A stretch of 64,000 bases of DNA from Persicaria tinctoria (GCA_037127255.1 JBANSL010000013.1:14528688-14592687); one strand, 5' to 3'; numbered from the stretch's first letter, positions 23,139-33,913 are shown. The notes: generated by a model from the sequence alone, not told the origin. Numbers and translations are program-made.

Positions 23139-24184
23139 GAGCATCTCCAACAAATGCTCTATTTTGGAGATTTTTACAAATTTGGAGAATATTGGGCTTA
23201 TTTTTGGCCTAACAGCTTCCCTATCCTATTCTCCAAAATGGAGATTGAGGGTAAAAAATAGGTTCCTTCCCTATTTCTGCAGCATTCCCCATTTTTTTTT
23301 TTGCGTGAATCTGAAATCCTCCTCCAACATCAGCAGCGGTTAGAGCCTGGTGGCCGGTTCAAATTATCATTTGAGTAGTAGATTGAAGGGAGGAAGAAGA
23401 ACCTCCCCGCAGGCTCCCACCGCCGCTGACCGGATGATCCCACAAATCTTCGTTCCTTTCCTATCGTAGAAGAACCTCGCCTCAGATCGGAAGCGGGGGG
23501 CCGGAAGGGTGGGGATGGTGGAAGGGCGGTGAGGGTGACATCGGCGATCAAGAGGAGCAACTCGTACGGATTGGGAGAAGCATATCTACGCCAACTATGA
23601 CGACATCATCTTCCGCACCCTCGCCGTTGTTCGGTCTTGCCTCATGGACACCCGCCCCTCTGTCGCCATCGCAGCCCTCGCTCTCCTCGGCGCGAGCGTC
23701 CCAACTTCCTTCATCTCTTGACTATGCAGATCGCTAAGCTTTAGTCTTCTTGCTCCTCCGTCTGTTTCTTTCAGTTTTTTTTTCTGTCGAATTTTGAAAC
23801 ATTCATTGTAGGATGATTCTGATTTATTGCAATTGTTTCCTATCATGATATCATAGGTATGATTCGTTATTGCAATTGTTTCATATATATAATCTAGAGT
23901 TTCTCCGAATCTAATATTATTCAATCGTTTCTGATGGATTGATTAGTTTAAATCTTCAATCTTCCATGAAAGTGCAGGATTTGCTACTGTTGTAGCAACT
24001 AAAAATAAATTAACCAAAATTTGATTGAAAATACATTTCAAATGTCAATAATTTTAATCAAAAGTTAATTCACAATTCTCCAAAATGGAGAATCTGTTGG
24101 AATTGATACAAATATTTTTTTTAGAGAAAATTGATTTTCATTCCCTATTTTGAAGAAAATTTGGAGAATCGGTTGAGCATGCTC
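23139..24184. mobile_element. Non-autonomous PIF/Harbinger-like element with GC-rich captured segment
   Basis: Ends GAGCATCTCCAACA and GAGCATGCTC (the complement starts GAGCATGCTCAACC), flanked by TAA at 23136-23138 and 24185-24187. This is the 3-bp TWA duplication of Harbinger/Tourist elements. Blocks such as TCTCCAAAATGGAGA recur near both ends. A GC-rich stretch at 23340-23730, unlike the AT-rich flanks, looks like captured host sequence but encodes nothing recognised. Confidence 0.6.
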
Positions 24185-24389
24185 TAAGTTAACCCAATTA
24201 CAAGAACCTATGGCTCAAAACTAAAAGCCCACTTAGGCCTAAATGAAGAAAGGCGTGATTTGGGCCCAATTGGGAACTGGGCTATTAAAGTTGTAAATAT
24301 ACACAATGACAGGGGTAAATTCGGAAAAAAAAAATGTGACTGTTCATCCGAAAGTCTCTCTTTTATCTATGTAAGATTATAAAAGGGAT

Positions 24390-24679
24390 GCCCGGGCATA
24401 GCTCACAGGTTGAAAGGTCACCCTACGCTGGGCCTAGAAGCTTCGGGTGGGAGGTTCGATTCCCAAGAGGAGCATTATTTGTTTCTCTTGTGGAGTGGGC
24501 CTCCCGGAGCCAAAGGGTATAAATAATGCTTCTCTTGTGGAGTATAAAGGGGGGTGGTTGGACCATTGGTGAGGCACATCCCGCGGTTTACCTCCCCAAG
24601 TCGATGAGGGGCCGGAGACTTGGGGTCAAGAACTAGTCTAAGTGTAAGCTTGGGATACCTTGATATAAAAAAAAAAAAA
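24390..24679 (+). mobile_element. tRNA-derived SINE, TSD ATTATAAAAGGGAT
   Basis: A 290-bp element with RNA polymerase III promoter boxes, A box TAGCTCACAGG (24399-24409) and perfect B box GGTTCGATTCC (24453-24463). It ends in poly(A) and is flanked by a 14-bp target-site duplication at 24376-24389 and 24680-24693. An internal 15-bp direct repeat (CTTCTCTTGTGGAGT type) lies near 24482 and 24528. It sits directly upstream of the HMG gene. Confidence 0.9.
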
Positions 24680-24681
24680 AT

Positions 24682-24689
24682 TATAAAAG
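24682..24689 (+). promoter_or_regulatory. Probable TATA box of the left HMG gene, within SINE TSD
   Basis: TATAAAAG lies 45 bp upstream of the ATG at 24727. The same octamer occurs at 24378-24385 in the other copy of the SINE target-site duplication, so the insertion appears to have duplicated the core promoter element. Confidence 0.5.
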
Positions 24690-24726
24690 GGATCCGGTAT
24701 TTTACATATGTTCAGTTTCTCTCTTC

Positions 24727-26646
24727 ATGTCCGCGAAGAAGGTGAACCCTAACCCTAGAAGGTAAACACGCCTTCATCTCTTGCTTTCTCTACTTGCCTT
24801 GGCGCTTACACGGGGACGATTCGTCCCTTCTTTCGGTGGTTCTGACCGTTCCCGGTTCCGTTTTGTCTAATTTTGCAGGATTTTGTGATGAATGGTTCGA
24901 GTTCCAACTCCGCTGCTAATGAAACCGATTACTGGTGAGTTTTTCGATTCTAATTTTTGTTGGTTTGTAAATCGACTTCAGCTGACACAGCAAGCGTATC
25001 GACTTCAGCTGACCAAACTTATGATGTGTTTGTTGTCTATAGTATCTCGGTGAAACTGAAAGGGCCTCGGTATTGCGCTGCTTTCATGTATTTCATGTAT
25101 GTTTATTTGTTGTGTTGATCGATTCGCTGTTGTTTCTGTTCGATTGAGTTTTTGAGATCGATCTGGATTTCAAATTTCTGCTACAGTTTGTGATTAAAGT
25201 TTGGTCTCTAACGTTTCCCTAATTCTTCACTAGGGAACAATCGGGCTTCGAGAAGAGATTCATGGAAAATCATCCTGACAAATCATATATGGAGGTATAT
25301 ATATACATTGCTTTTGTTCATAATTATTCTTTAGATTATTCTTACTTGTCATTTCTGTAACGATGCAGATGCTTGAAGCTGCAGATGCAGAGTGGAAAAC
25401 TATGAGTGCTGCTGTAAGTAGCAACTCCTGAAATTTCCTTATAATTGTAGTTTTAATTGATGATTGTTTCTATATATTTATCCATTATCATGTAAAATTT
25501 GAAACTGGATTAGGACATAGCTCCTTACGTGGAAGCTGATCGGAAGAGGTTGGACGAATATAGGGAGATGATGGAAGAATATAAAAAGAAAACTGGTAGA
25601 AAGTGAGTTCTTTCGATTTCAATTCAGCAAGGGTTTAAGCTTCTTTGTTTATCGATCTCTTATTAGGCTGTGTTTGTTGTTTTTAGAATGTCGCTGAAAA
25701 GGCCGAAGATGCCTGAGGGGCATGAATGGCCAGCCAGCGCTTTCTCGCTTTTCTGGTATATTTATTGTTGATTAGCTGTTTCTGTCCAATTTAGTTTATA
25801 AGATCTGCATTTCAAATTCCTGCTACAGTTTGTAATTAAGTTTGTTCTCTAATGTTTTCTTCGTCACCAGGAGAAAAATGGTCAGAAGAGTAAAACTTTC
25901 CAACTTCAAGTCAAAGGTTGAGGTATATACTGCTCTGTTCATAATTATTCTTCAGATTTAATATGATTATTCTTAATTTCATTCATCAGATTATTCTTGT
26001 TATTCAGATTCGATTCAGATCGTCTGTGGCCTATCTTTATTGATTATTCCCTTTGTTATTATTATTTTTTGTTTCCAACGATGCAGTGGCTTGAAGCTGC
26101 CAAAGCAGAGCGGAAAGCTGCCATTGCAGAGTGGGAAGCAATGAGTGATGCTGCAAGTAGCTACTCCTGAAATATCCTTATAATAATTATAAGTTTAGTT
26201 GATGATTGTTTCTATATATTCATTGATTATCATGTAAATTTTGAAAATGGATTAGGACAAAGCTCCTTATGTGGAAGAACATGATAAGAGGGTAAAAGAA
26301 TACAAGAACATGGAAGACTTCCAGAAAAAGTTGACGGAGTATACTAACAACCGTCGTGTTTATTATGACATGAAAGAGGTAAAGAATAGATAAGGCATTG
26401 CTTTTTTTTTTTTGGTGGGGATAGATAAGGCATTGCTTGAGGAACTTACTTTGCTTCTGGAATTCATCATTCTTTAAACCTGACAATTAAGTTACTGCCA
26501 ATCTTGTTATGTTTCTTTCTATACGTGATGTGAGGTTCTGATTTCATTGACAATGTTAGGCTGCTGGTGAACCAGTTTCCGACGAGGACATTGAAGACGC
26601 TGTTGGACTGAAGATGACTTACAGGGTCGTGCCGAACATTTTGTAG
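24727..26646 (+). CDS. HMG-box protein with two divergent HMG domains (left copy)
   Basis: Eleven exons give about 238 aa: 24727-24741, 24879-24934, 25043-25096, 25234-25294, 25369-25413, 25514-25602, 25687-25755, 25871-25922, 26087-26152, 26256-26378 and 26560-26646. Splicing exon 1 at AAG/GTGAAC keeps MSAKK in frame with DFVMNGSSS; starting instead at the ATG at 24888 is possible. Box 1 covers about residues 27-105 (KLKGPRYCAAFMYFM, then EWKTMSAADIAPYVEADRKR, then EYREMMEEYKKK). Box 2 covers about residues 110-205 (PKMPEGHEWPASAFSLFW, then EWEAMSDADKAPYVEEHDKR). The P..P.SAF..F and W..MS...K.PY signatures identify nuclear DNA-bending HMG proteins; plant multi-box types bind chromosomes. One intron uses a GC donor. 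The last eight codons (RVVPNIL and stop) lie inside a hAT element. Introns are short and AT-rich. Confidence 0.85.
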
Positions 26647-27545
26647 GCCCTGTTCGAAATTAAAAAGGATCATATTAATTAATTTTTTTTTTTGCTAAAT
26701 TTATACTCATTTATATTTCATTAAAATACTTCTATATTTATAAAATTTTAGATTAAATTTATCAATTTCTTAAAGAATAAGATGGTCATTAATTGTTTTT
26801 TTAAACACTTTTTTTTACCTAAAGAGGATTTGGGTAGTTCTTAAAAGTACACACATACATATATATAGTTTTGTGCATTTTTCTTTACGTTGCTTTTTAC
26901 ACTTTAAAAATTCAATTAATTTCATTAAGTTTAAAAAATTATTATTGTCTGGGGCAAATAACCCTGGATATATTTATAGAATTATTTATCTTCCTGAGAA
27001 AAATACATTTACAACAAGTTTTAAAATTTAAAGATAACTACTTTAATTCACTTTAAGGTAGGTTAGGTTTGTTTGGATTCCAAATCCATTATGTTTGATA
27101 TAAAACACTTTGTAACATTTGTTATTTAATTATATTAAACTTTAAATGTAATTATAAACTTTACATAATAGTCTAAATGAAATTAATGTAAGTATTTAAT
27201 TTAAAATTCAAGTTATTTTAAACATGTTAAACAAATACTTCATTTGGAATACATGTAAAAAGCTACAAAATTGCCAAATACTATAAAAATTAATAGGTCA
27301 CCTAAATAAAAAGTATAAGGCTCCAGTTTGAATGTGTTAACAAAATTGCCCAATATAGGGAGTAGAAATTAATAAGCGGGCCAAATAAAAAGTAAAAGGC
27401 TCCAGTGGGCCCTTGGTTTGTATGAAAAATAAAGATAAAAAGAAGAAGTTAAAAAAAATCAACTTTACGGGTTCTGCGGCCTGCGGGGATGATTCGAACA
27501 TGGGACCAAAACGTCAAACGCATTGGCTTAAACCATCTGAGCTAC

Positions 27546-28721
27546 TAGGGGTGGGCACGGGACGGGACGGGACGGGATTGGGCCGGGACGGGACTCGTCC
27601 CGCGAAATTTTTTCGGGACGGGATCGGGACGGGATTGACATTTTTTTTTCGGGACGGGATCGGGACGGGATGGGGTCTGGACGGGACGGGATCGGGACGG
27701 GACGGGCCTTGTCCCGCATATAAAAATAATAAAATATTATATAAATTCGCAAAGTGAAATAATGCTTTCATAATTCATTATTTAGTATAATATGTTGAAT
27801 ACGGTATTATTCTCAACTATATTATTCAATAATAATAATAATATTAATATTAATATTATAAGACTATTATTAATTCATACAATGATTGTATAATTAATTA
27901 TAATGTTCAACATATTTGGCTACATTATCTTACTAGATCAGGACGGAAAGGAATTGAGACGAGATTTACCAATATTGTCTAATTATCGATTGATAGTTAG
28001 GAAGAATACCGTATTTAATTAGCTATTTGCCTCTTGTAACTCTAAAGGGGCGGGATGTGTGTGTCGATCTGATGGGATCCTCTCCATTGACTCAGTCTGG
28101 AATTTCTGACTTTATGCCTGGTCGTGCTGTTGTTGATGCTGCTCGATGTAAGTGTGTCATGTATCGAGATTTGTGTACGACGGCTGGTTATGGTTTCCTA
28201 CCCTTCTCATTCACTTCATTGGGGGAGTTGGATACAGATGCGGTTGCATTGCTGAAGCGGATTCAGAAATTCTCGGTATCTCAGGATGCTGGGGCTCGTG
28301 CTGCAGGTTATATTTTTACTAGACTTGGCTTTGTTATCGCTAAAGGAGTGGGTGCCCAGATAGTATCTCGGTTGCCCACTAATTTCTTGTAATCTGTTTT
28401 TATTATAATAATAATAATAAAATAATAATAATCCCACGTTATAATTAAAAATAAAATAAAATTACTTATTTTTATTTTTATTATTATAAAATAATTATAC
28501 TTTACAAGAAAAAATATAATATGATATAATAATAATAATAATAATAATAATTTTATTATAAATTAATATTATTATTAAATTATATTATAATATTATATAA
28601 TATTATTATTATTATAAATTGAAAATTATTATTATAGTTATAAATAATATTTGCTCAAAATAATAATACTAATAATATATTATTATTATTCTATAATATT
28701 ATAATAATATTATTATTATAA

Positions 28722-28756
<35 letters not shown>

Positions 28757-28938
28757 GCGGGACGGGACGGGATTTGCGGGATCCCACCGGGATCGTCCCG
28801 CGTTTCGTCCCGCATAATTTTTGCGGGACGGGATCGGGACGGGATTCGCTATTTTGTCCTAAATCCCACCGGGATCGGGACGGGATCGGGACGGGACCGG
28901 GACGGGATCGGGATTTGCGGGATTTGTGCCCACCCCTA
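27546..28938. mobile_element. hAT element, GGGACGGGAC family, left arm only, TSD TGAGCTAC
   Basis: TIRs TAGGGGTGGGCAC / GTGCCCACCCCTA with perfect 8-bp duplication TGAGCTAC (27538-27545, 28939-28946). The right arm has the empty site at about 60780, so it inserted after the arms were duplicated or differs between haplotypes. 1393 bp with GGGACGGGA arrays at both ends, AT-rich (TAA)n stretches and an internal coding fragment at 28050-28392. Confidence 0.95.
28050..28392 (+). pseudogene. Fragment like the C-terminus of a plant non-LTR-type reverse transcriptase protein
   Basis: An open frame of about 114 codons ending at TAA 28390-28392. It encodes DVCVDLMGSSPLTQSG, then FMPGRAVVDAARCKCV, GYGFLPFSFTSLGEL, and ends KGVGAQIVSRLPTNFL. 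From memory of the family this looks like the C-terminal domain of a widespread plant reverse-transcriptase-type protein, possibly nuclease-like with the acidic DV(C/V)VD motif. The frame is intact, but nothing upstream encodes a reverse transcriptase. It appears to be a passenger captured by the hAT element. The start is not definable; 28027 is the earliest in-frame ATG. Confidence 0.4.
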
Positions 28939-29087
28939 TGAGCTACTGCCAACATTCAGTACGTTTAAAGAAAGAAAATTTTTATAATTAAATACCAGGG
29001 TATCCGTGAATTATTGAGCCCTAAAAATTTGGGGGCCCTGTTCCATTGATCCTCCTAAACATGCTTAGGCACGAGCCTGATGACTTA

Positions 29088-30416
29088 CGACATGTGTAAG
29101 CTTTGAACTTAGAAAACTCTTAATCCAAGGGTTTGCTTTCTGTCAGGAAGATTCAAATCAAGGCAAGTTGCTTTCGACTAATGACATGGAAAACTCTTAA
29201 TCTGGGTGTTGCTCACAACTAGTGACGAGGCTCGTGGTATGTTTATAAATGCAACGATTCATGCGACGATCGAGTTTGGCTTGCATATGTTCAGTTAGTT
29301 TCAATAGTATAGATATTTCACCACGTACAGTATAATTGAGGATATTTGTTTGTGTTATTAATCCACAAGGTCTCGGAGGCGATTGTCCAATATATATATT
29401 TACAGAACTATTTTTAATCTCACATCGGGAAAAAAAAATATTGCCCTTACCACAACATTTTAAATACACTAGGGTGCAATGACTTAGTAGTATAAGTATT
29501 GGGATATTTCCTTTGTCTGTCCTAAATTCTAGTAATAAGATGTGAATAATCACAATGTTTTCAATTCAAATTAAGCTTGAAAAAACTCTGTTGGAATTCG
29601 TTCATTTGCTAAACGAGTGGAGTATGAACACATTTTTAACCTCGATAAAAAATTTGTAGCATTTACAAAATTTTCCCTAATTTATTATGTCATGAAGCTC
29701 TATGCTCAATAAAAGATCAAATCAAGTTCGTTCATTTGCTAAATGTAAAGAGTATGATCATATTTTTAAGATTTATTTCAAATTTAGGATCAAATCGAAC
29801 TCTACTTGTTTCTCCTGAACATGAGCAACCGATACTAGACTAGTTTGACTTAAATAACATCCCAACCCGCCATCTTCTTCCAAAAGAATTGGCATCCGGT
29901 CCGACTCGAAGTCGTCAAGTGGGTTCTTAATGTCCTTAACAAGGCTGATATACCATGTGATCTTTAATCGTACCTTCATTTCTTTATGTTATTTCAAAAA
30001 TCAACAGTCCCACAAAATTTAAAGATTTTCACCCATTAGCCTTTGTAATATCATCTACAAAATTATTTAGTTGTGATTAACCAATTCGGAAAGTGTGTAA
30101 AACAAAATGGTCTCTGATTCTTTGAAACACAGAGTGCATTCGTTCGAGGCAACATGATCGTAGCTTTCGAAATCTTCCACTACACGAAGAACGGGAAGAA
30201 AAGTGGAAAAGGTTTCACGACACTCAAAACCACGTATGGAGAAGGCGCACAATCAAGTTGATTGACAATATCTTGAAGAATGTATGTAGGCTTGGATTTC
30301 GGCGGGGTTGGATCAACATCATCCTGAAGTGCGTGACATGGTTTCCTATTCGAATCTCATCAAAGGCGTCCCATCTATGAAAAAATTGAAAATTATCTCG
30401 ACTAGATACTATCCAA
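29088..30416. other. Left-arm 3' flank of the HMG gene, no gene recognised
   Basis: Minus-strand open frames here (118, 68 and 61 codons) have no recognisable domain. The same sequence occurs, diverged and with some of the frames changed, at 52.8-53.5 kb, which argues against selection on them. The paired words CCGATGTGAGATTAAAAATA and similar resemble plant LTR debris. Confidence 0.45.
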
Positions 30417-30418
30417 AC

Positions 30419-31191
30419 TAAGGGTGGGCACAAATCCCACAAATCCCGGTCCCGTCTCGGACCCGTCCCGGAAAAATGATGCGGGACGGGACGCGGGACG
30501 ACTCGGCGGGATCCCGCAAATCCCGTCCCGCACACATATAATAATAATAATAATAAAATTTATTATAATAATAATAAAAAATAATAATAACAATAATATT
30601 TTATTATAATAATAATAATAATAATAATATTTTATTATAATAATAATAATATTTTGTTACGAGACTTCCAACCAACTTTATGTAAGCCATCTTTATAATA
30701 ATAATATTTTATTATAATAATAATAATAAAAATAATATAATACTATATATATAATATTAGGATATAGAGTATGTATTATAGTATATATATATATATATAG
30801 TTTGTATATATATTACATACGTATACACTATAATATATATTTCATACACACTGTAATACTATATAGTGTGTATATATATACCACATACTGTAATTTAGTC
30901 ATATATAGATACTACATCCTCCAATGTAAGACCATATATATACACACTGCATCGGTGTTTATATACATGTACACACGTATATATGCGTATGCATATATGG
31001 GAACCTGCAAAATATAAAAAATTATACATATATATGTATTACGCCTTTGAGAATCGCAATATATTTATAAAAAATTTGAGTTTTTTGAATAATTTTTTTA
31101 TTTGAGGGACAAGGCCCGTCCCGTCCCGGTCATGTCCCGCAAAAATTATGCGGGACGGGCTCCGTCCCGTCCCATCCCGCGCCCACCCCTA
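30419..31191. mobile_element. hAT element, GGGACGGGAC family, at the inverted-repeat boundary, TSD ATCCAAAC
   Basis: TIRs TAAGGGTGGGC / GCCCACCCCTA with perfect 8-bp duplication ATCCAAAC (30411-30418, 31192-31199). The core is the reverse complement of the element at 13895-14608 (for example CATCCTCCAATGTAAGACC). It starts 2 bp beyond the point where arm homology ends. Confidence 0.9.
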
Positions 31192-32748
31192 ATCCAAACC
31201 CATTCTCAAAGTACATTATCTCGACTAGATACTATCCAAACCCATAATCTCATCAATTGATTATGCAGAATCTCCGCCTGATTTCTTTGATTCTTGAGGA
31301 CTTTCTTGATGTGGAAAAGCTTCGCTTTTTTTTCCTGATAATTTTGTCGATCTATGGGTTTTACGTAGCTCGACACTTTAGTTCTTCACCTTATTGGGAA
31401 AAAATGAGGAGAATTTAGGTGGATTATTTTTTTCGTTTCCAGTGGTATTTTAACGCGTCCCCTAATTCCACCACAAAAGATTTGGTGTGGGCACCCAAAA
31501 AAGTTTTGTACTTCCGTGCCCTGAAAACGGAAGGATAAATGGGTAGTTAATTTATGCCTTCCGTGTTTGAAATACGGGAGTTCAAAATAAAGTTGTACTT
31601 CCGTGTTTGAAAAACGAGAGTACAACTTTTACTTTTGCCTTCAGTTTTTAAAAAACGGGAGTTATAAAACTGGGTTGTACTCTTGTATTTAAAAAACGGA
31701 AGTACAATTTTAATTACACCTCCCCTCTTTCAAACGCGGGAGTACAACTATTTTATAACTCCTGTTTTCTAAATACGTACGGGAGTACAATTTTTTAATG
31801 TATTTTGAAAAAACGAACCCTTTTGATTTTAACTTAAAAAAAAAATTGAAACAGACATAACTTTAATAAATAAATTATAACGGTTACCAACGCTCTTGCG
31901 CGTTTTGTTAATAAATTATATTTTAGTATATCATATAAGAGTAAATACTCTTCTTTACATACTGTTTAATATTTTTTCACTTATTTATCCAATAAAGAGT
32001 AAATAACCAAATTTATTGCATAATTTACGTTTTGATATCCCTTAACATAATGTTTTATAAATATTTGATTTTTTTTATAAAATTTTGTTAATATAATTAA
32101 TAAAAAAAATATCAAATAATAATAGAAAATAAATAATAACTAAAATATAATAAAATCCTTAAAATTCAATTAGTTGCATTTTGATAATGATTTGTGATAC
32201 TTTACAATAACATATAAATTGATCCGAACAAACTCAACCAAAATTATGTTAAACTTGTACAAAAAGTATATGTGAGATAAACCGATACATTCTCAAACAA
32301 TTAACTTAAACAGAACATAAAAACTAAATAATTTAGAGGCCGTATAAAATAATGGGGATTCATTTTGCTCACTAACTTAAAAGTCATATGGTACAAAGGA
32401 AGAAAAATAAATAAAAATAAAACCAATCAAAACTTTAATTTTAAGTGAAATTCAAAACTTATTGTTGAATGCAAAATAAAGGTTTATTGGCTTTTTGCAA
32501 ACCAACATTCAAAACTTTTGAACCATATTTATATCATTAAACACAACAATCAACAATAATAAAACATATTTATATCATTTCATTTCATCGGACCTAACAA
32601 ACTAACTCCCAAACTAAAGAGACAGAAATAAATTTTTCATAGAGTTGCAAGTTTAAAATATTCTAATAAGGACGTTGAACAAAAGGAATTCCAAAACAGA
32701 CAACGTCCAACTGATAGATCTACATACTAAACTACAAATTTAGAGTAA

Positions 32749-33400
32749 TCAACATAGAAACAACTCTTGGGAGTAGTAACGATGCTGGCTAGGTCCTACT
32801 TGCTGATGTTGGGATGGCATCCACTCTGGGGCGACACGCGGCACTGGATTATCACCCATCAACATACGATGCAATAAAGCTATCTCATCTGCGGATGCAC
32901 CCTCACCACGCTCGTGTAGCTCAAGCACCATGAAAACAGCATGTTGACGACGCTGCATCAACATTACAAAGAATGACAACCAAAATTAATCTATGTGTTT
33001 ATATAAAATTACATATATGATATTTATAGGCGAATGAATTTAAACTTTACCTTCTCAAGATCTATCATCGGGGGGGGGGGGGGGGATGGGACGCTTAGGG
33101 GGATATGATGTGTATGAGCTCGGTAGAAGAAATGGTTTCCCATGTCGAATGTGATAATCAAAGTAATCACCAGAAACCTCCCATGGAGCCAAAGACAATG
33201 GGCACATATCTATTATAAACTTACACTCATGGCGATCCCGATCGTCCCATAAATCATATTGGTCACTGTAGGCAGCAATGTACTCCTGTGGGTTGTTTGG
33301 CCTGTCCACTTCATAGGGCTTGAATGGAGGAAGGGGTATATGCTGAACCTGTCCAAACTGACGAACAACACGATCCGGATAGCAATGTACTCATGTGGCT
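32749..33400 (-). pseudogene. Plant mobile domain (MAIN/MAIL-like) C-terminal fragment
   Basis: On the minus strand 33378-33051 encodes DRVVRQFGQVQHIPLPPF, then EYIAAYSDQYDLWDDRDRHE and a proline-rich end. The motif RVxRQFGxxQ followed by a WDxR stretch is typical of the plant mobile domain found in MAIN/MAIL1 proteins and in MULE-associated genes. A GT-AG intron (33050 down to 32953) leads to a final exon, 32952-32749, encoding RRQHAVFMVLELHERGEG and ending SQELFLC. A run of 16 G at 33070-33085 inside exon 1 shifts frames and may be a sequencing or replication hotspot. The N-terminal half of the domain is missing; it is replaced by transposase sequence. Confidence 0.65.
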
Positions 33401-33913
33401 TTACCCCTCCGACTGTCAAATCTTTGACTAGTTGAATCTCCTCATTCGTCAATCGTCCCACCATCTGATGACCTTGCAGTTTAGGAGGCAGTTTATGGTT
33501 ATGCATACCAAACTCCACTCTCAACCTTCATACATTTCTTTCGGTTTCCCAACCATACAACAAAAATGGACTTTTTTTTTAGACTTTCCATCCCGCAGGA
33601 CTATTACTGGTACATCAACACCTCTGATTTTCTTCTTACGATTTCTATTTTCTCCATATTTTTCACATCCAAAATATACTGAGCCGTATCGAGTTGCAGA
33701 GCTATTCCAAGATTTTACAATTGTGAGAACAAAGTTGTTCACAAAAGCAATCTGACAAGCCCATTCTAACATCGATTTTCTATTAGACCAGTAATAATTA
33801 TTCGCAAAACAAGGCGAATAATCGAATCCAACAATGTTCATTCTATCAAACTGAAAACAATTGAAATAGCGTTGAAAATAATCAAATTTCACGAATTGAA
33901 TCAATATTATCAT
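33390..33913 (-). pseudogene. MULE transposase N-terminal (FAR1-like) domain fragment
   Basis: Minus-strand sequence encodes SNRKSMLEWACQIAFVNNF, TRYGSVYFGCEKYGENRNRK, CMVGKPKEMYEG and, after a frameshift at about 33525, RVEFGMHNHKLPPKLQGHQM followed by GRLTNEE. This order (a CxxC-like GCE...C...G-HNH-L--L-GH---GRL-EE pattern) is the N-terminal DNA-binding region of plant MULE transposases, related to FAR1. The catalytic DDE core is absent. The fragment ends at VKPHEYIAI, and plant-mobile-domain sequence begins in an overlapping frame within 30 bp. A frameshift near 33525 makes it non-functional as read. Confidence 0.65.

Larger units (their letters stand above)
26622..29079. mobile_element. 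hAT element, TSD ATGACTTA, carrying a nested hAT
   Basis: Termini CAGGGTCGTGCC and GGCACGAGCCTG are inverted repeats with one mismatch, flanked by a perfect 8-bp duplication ATGACTTA (26614-26621 and 29080-29087). The third HMG copy at 52.7 kb lacks it and shows the joined site, which proves an insertion. It lies in the last HMG exon and supplies that gene's stop codon. Without the nested element it is about 1.06 kb and non-autonomous. It carries tRNA-like A and B boxes, and the nested hAT at 27546-28938 has inserted in the A box. Confidence 0.9.
24327..30416. repeat. Left arm of a large inverted repeat
   Basis: This arm is the reverse complement of 59313-64000. Positions pair with a constant sum of 88327 up to 26486, 88328 by 26871, and 89729 beyond the left-only hAT insertion. 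The only length difference found outside that insertion is therefore 1 bp, in a homopolymer region near 26690. Several open frames (88, 61, 118, 68 and 61 codons) are identical in both arms. The inner boundary is sharp: homology stops at 30416 / 59313. The outer end is cut off by the window on the right side. Both arms contain SINE, HMG gene and hAT element in the same order. Confidence 0.95.

Noticed and set aside
24390..24470. Possible tRNA gene
   Set aside because: A and B boxes are present, but there is no acceptor stem and it ends in poly(A) with a 14-bp duplication, so it is a SINE.
28400..28760. AT-rich stretch as origin or matrix attachment region
   Set aside because: It is the low-complexity core of a hAT element; no independent evidence.
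29197..29979. ORFs of 118 and 68 codons repeated identically in both arms
   Set aside because: The identity reflects recent duplication of the whole arm; the diverged third copy does not keep the frames.
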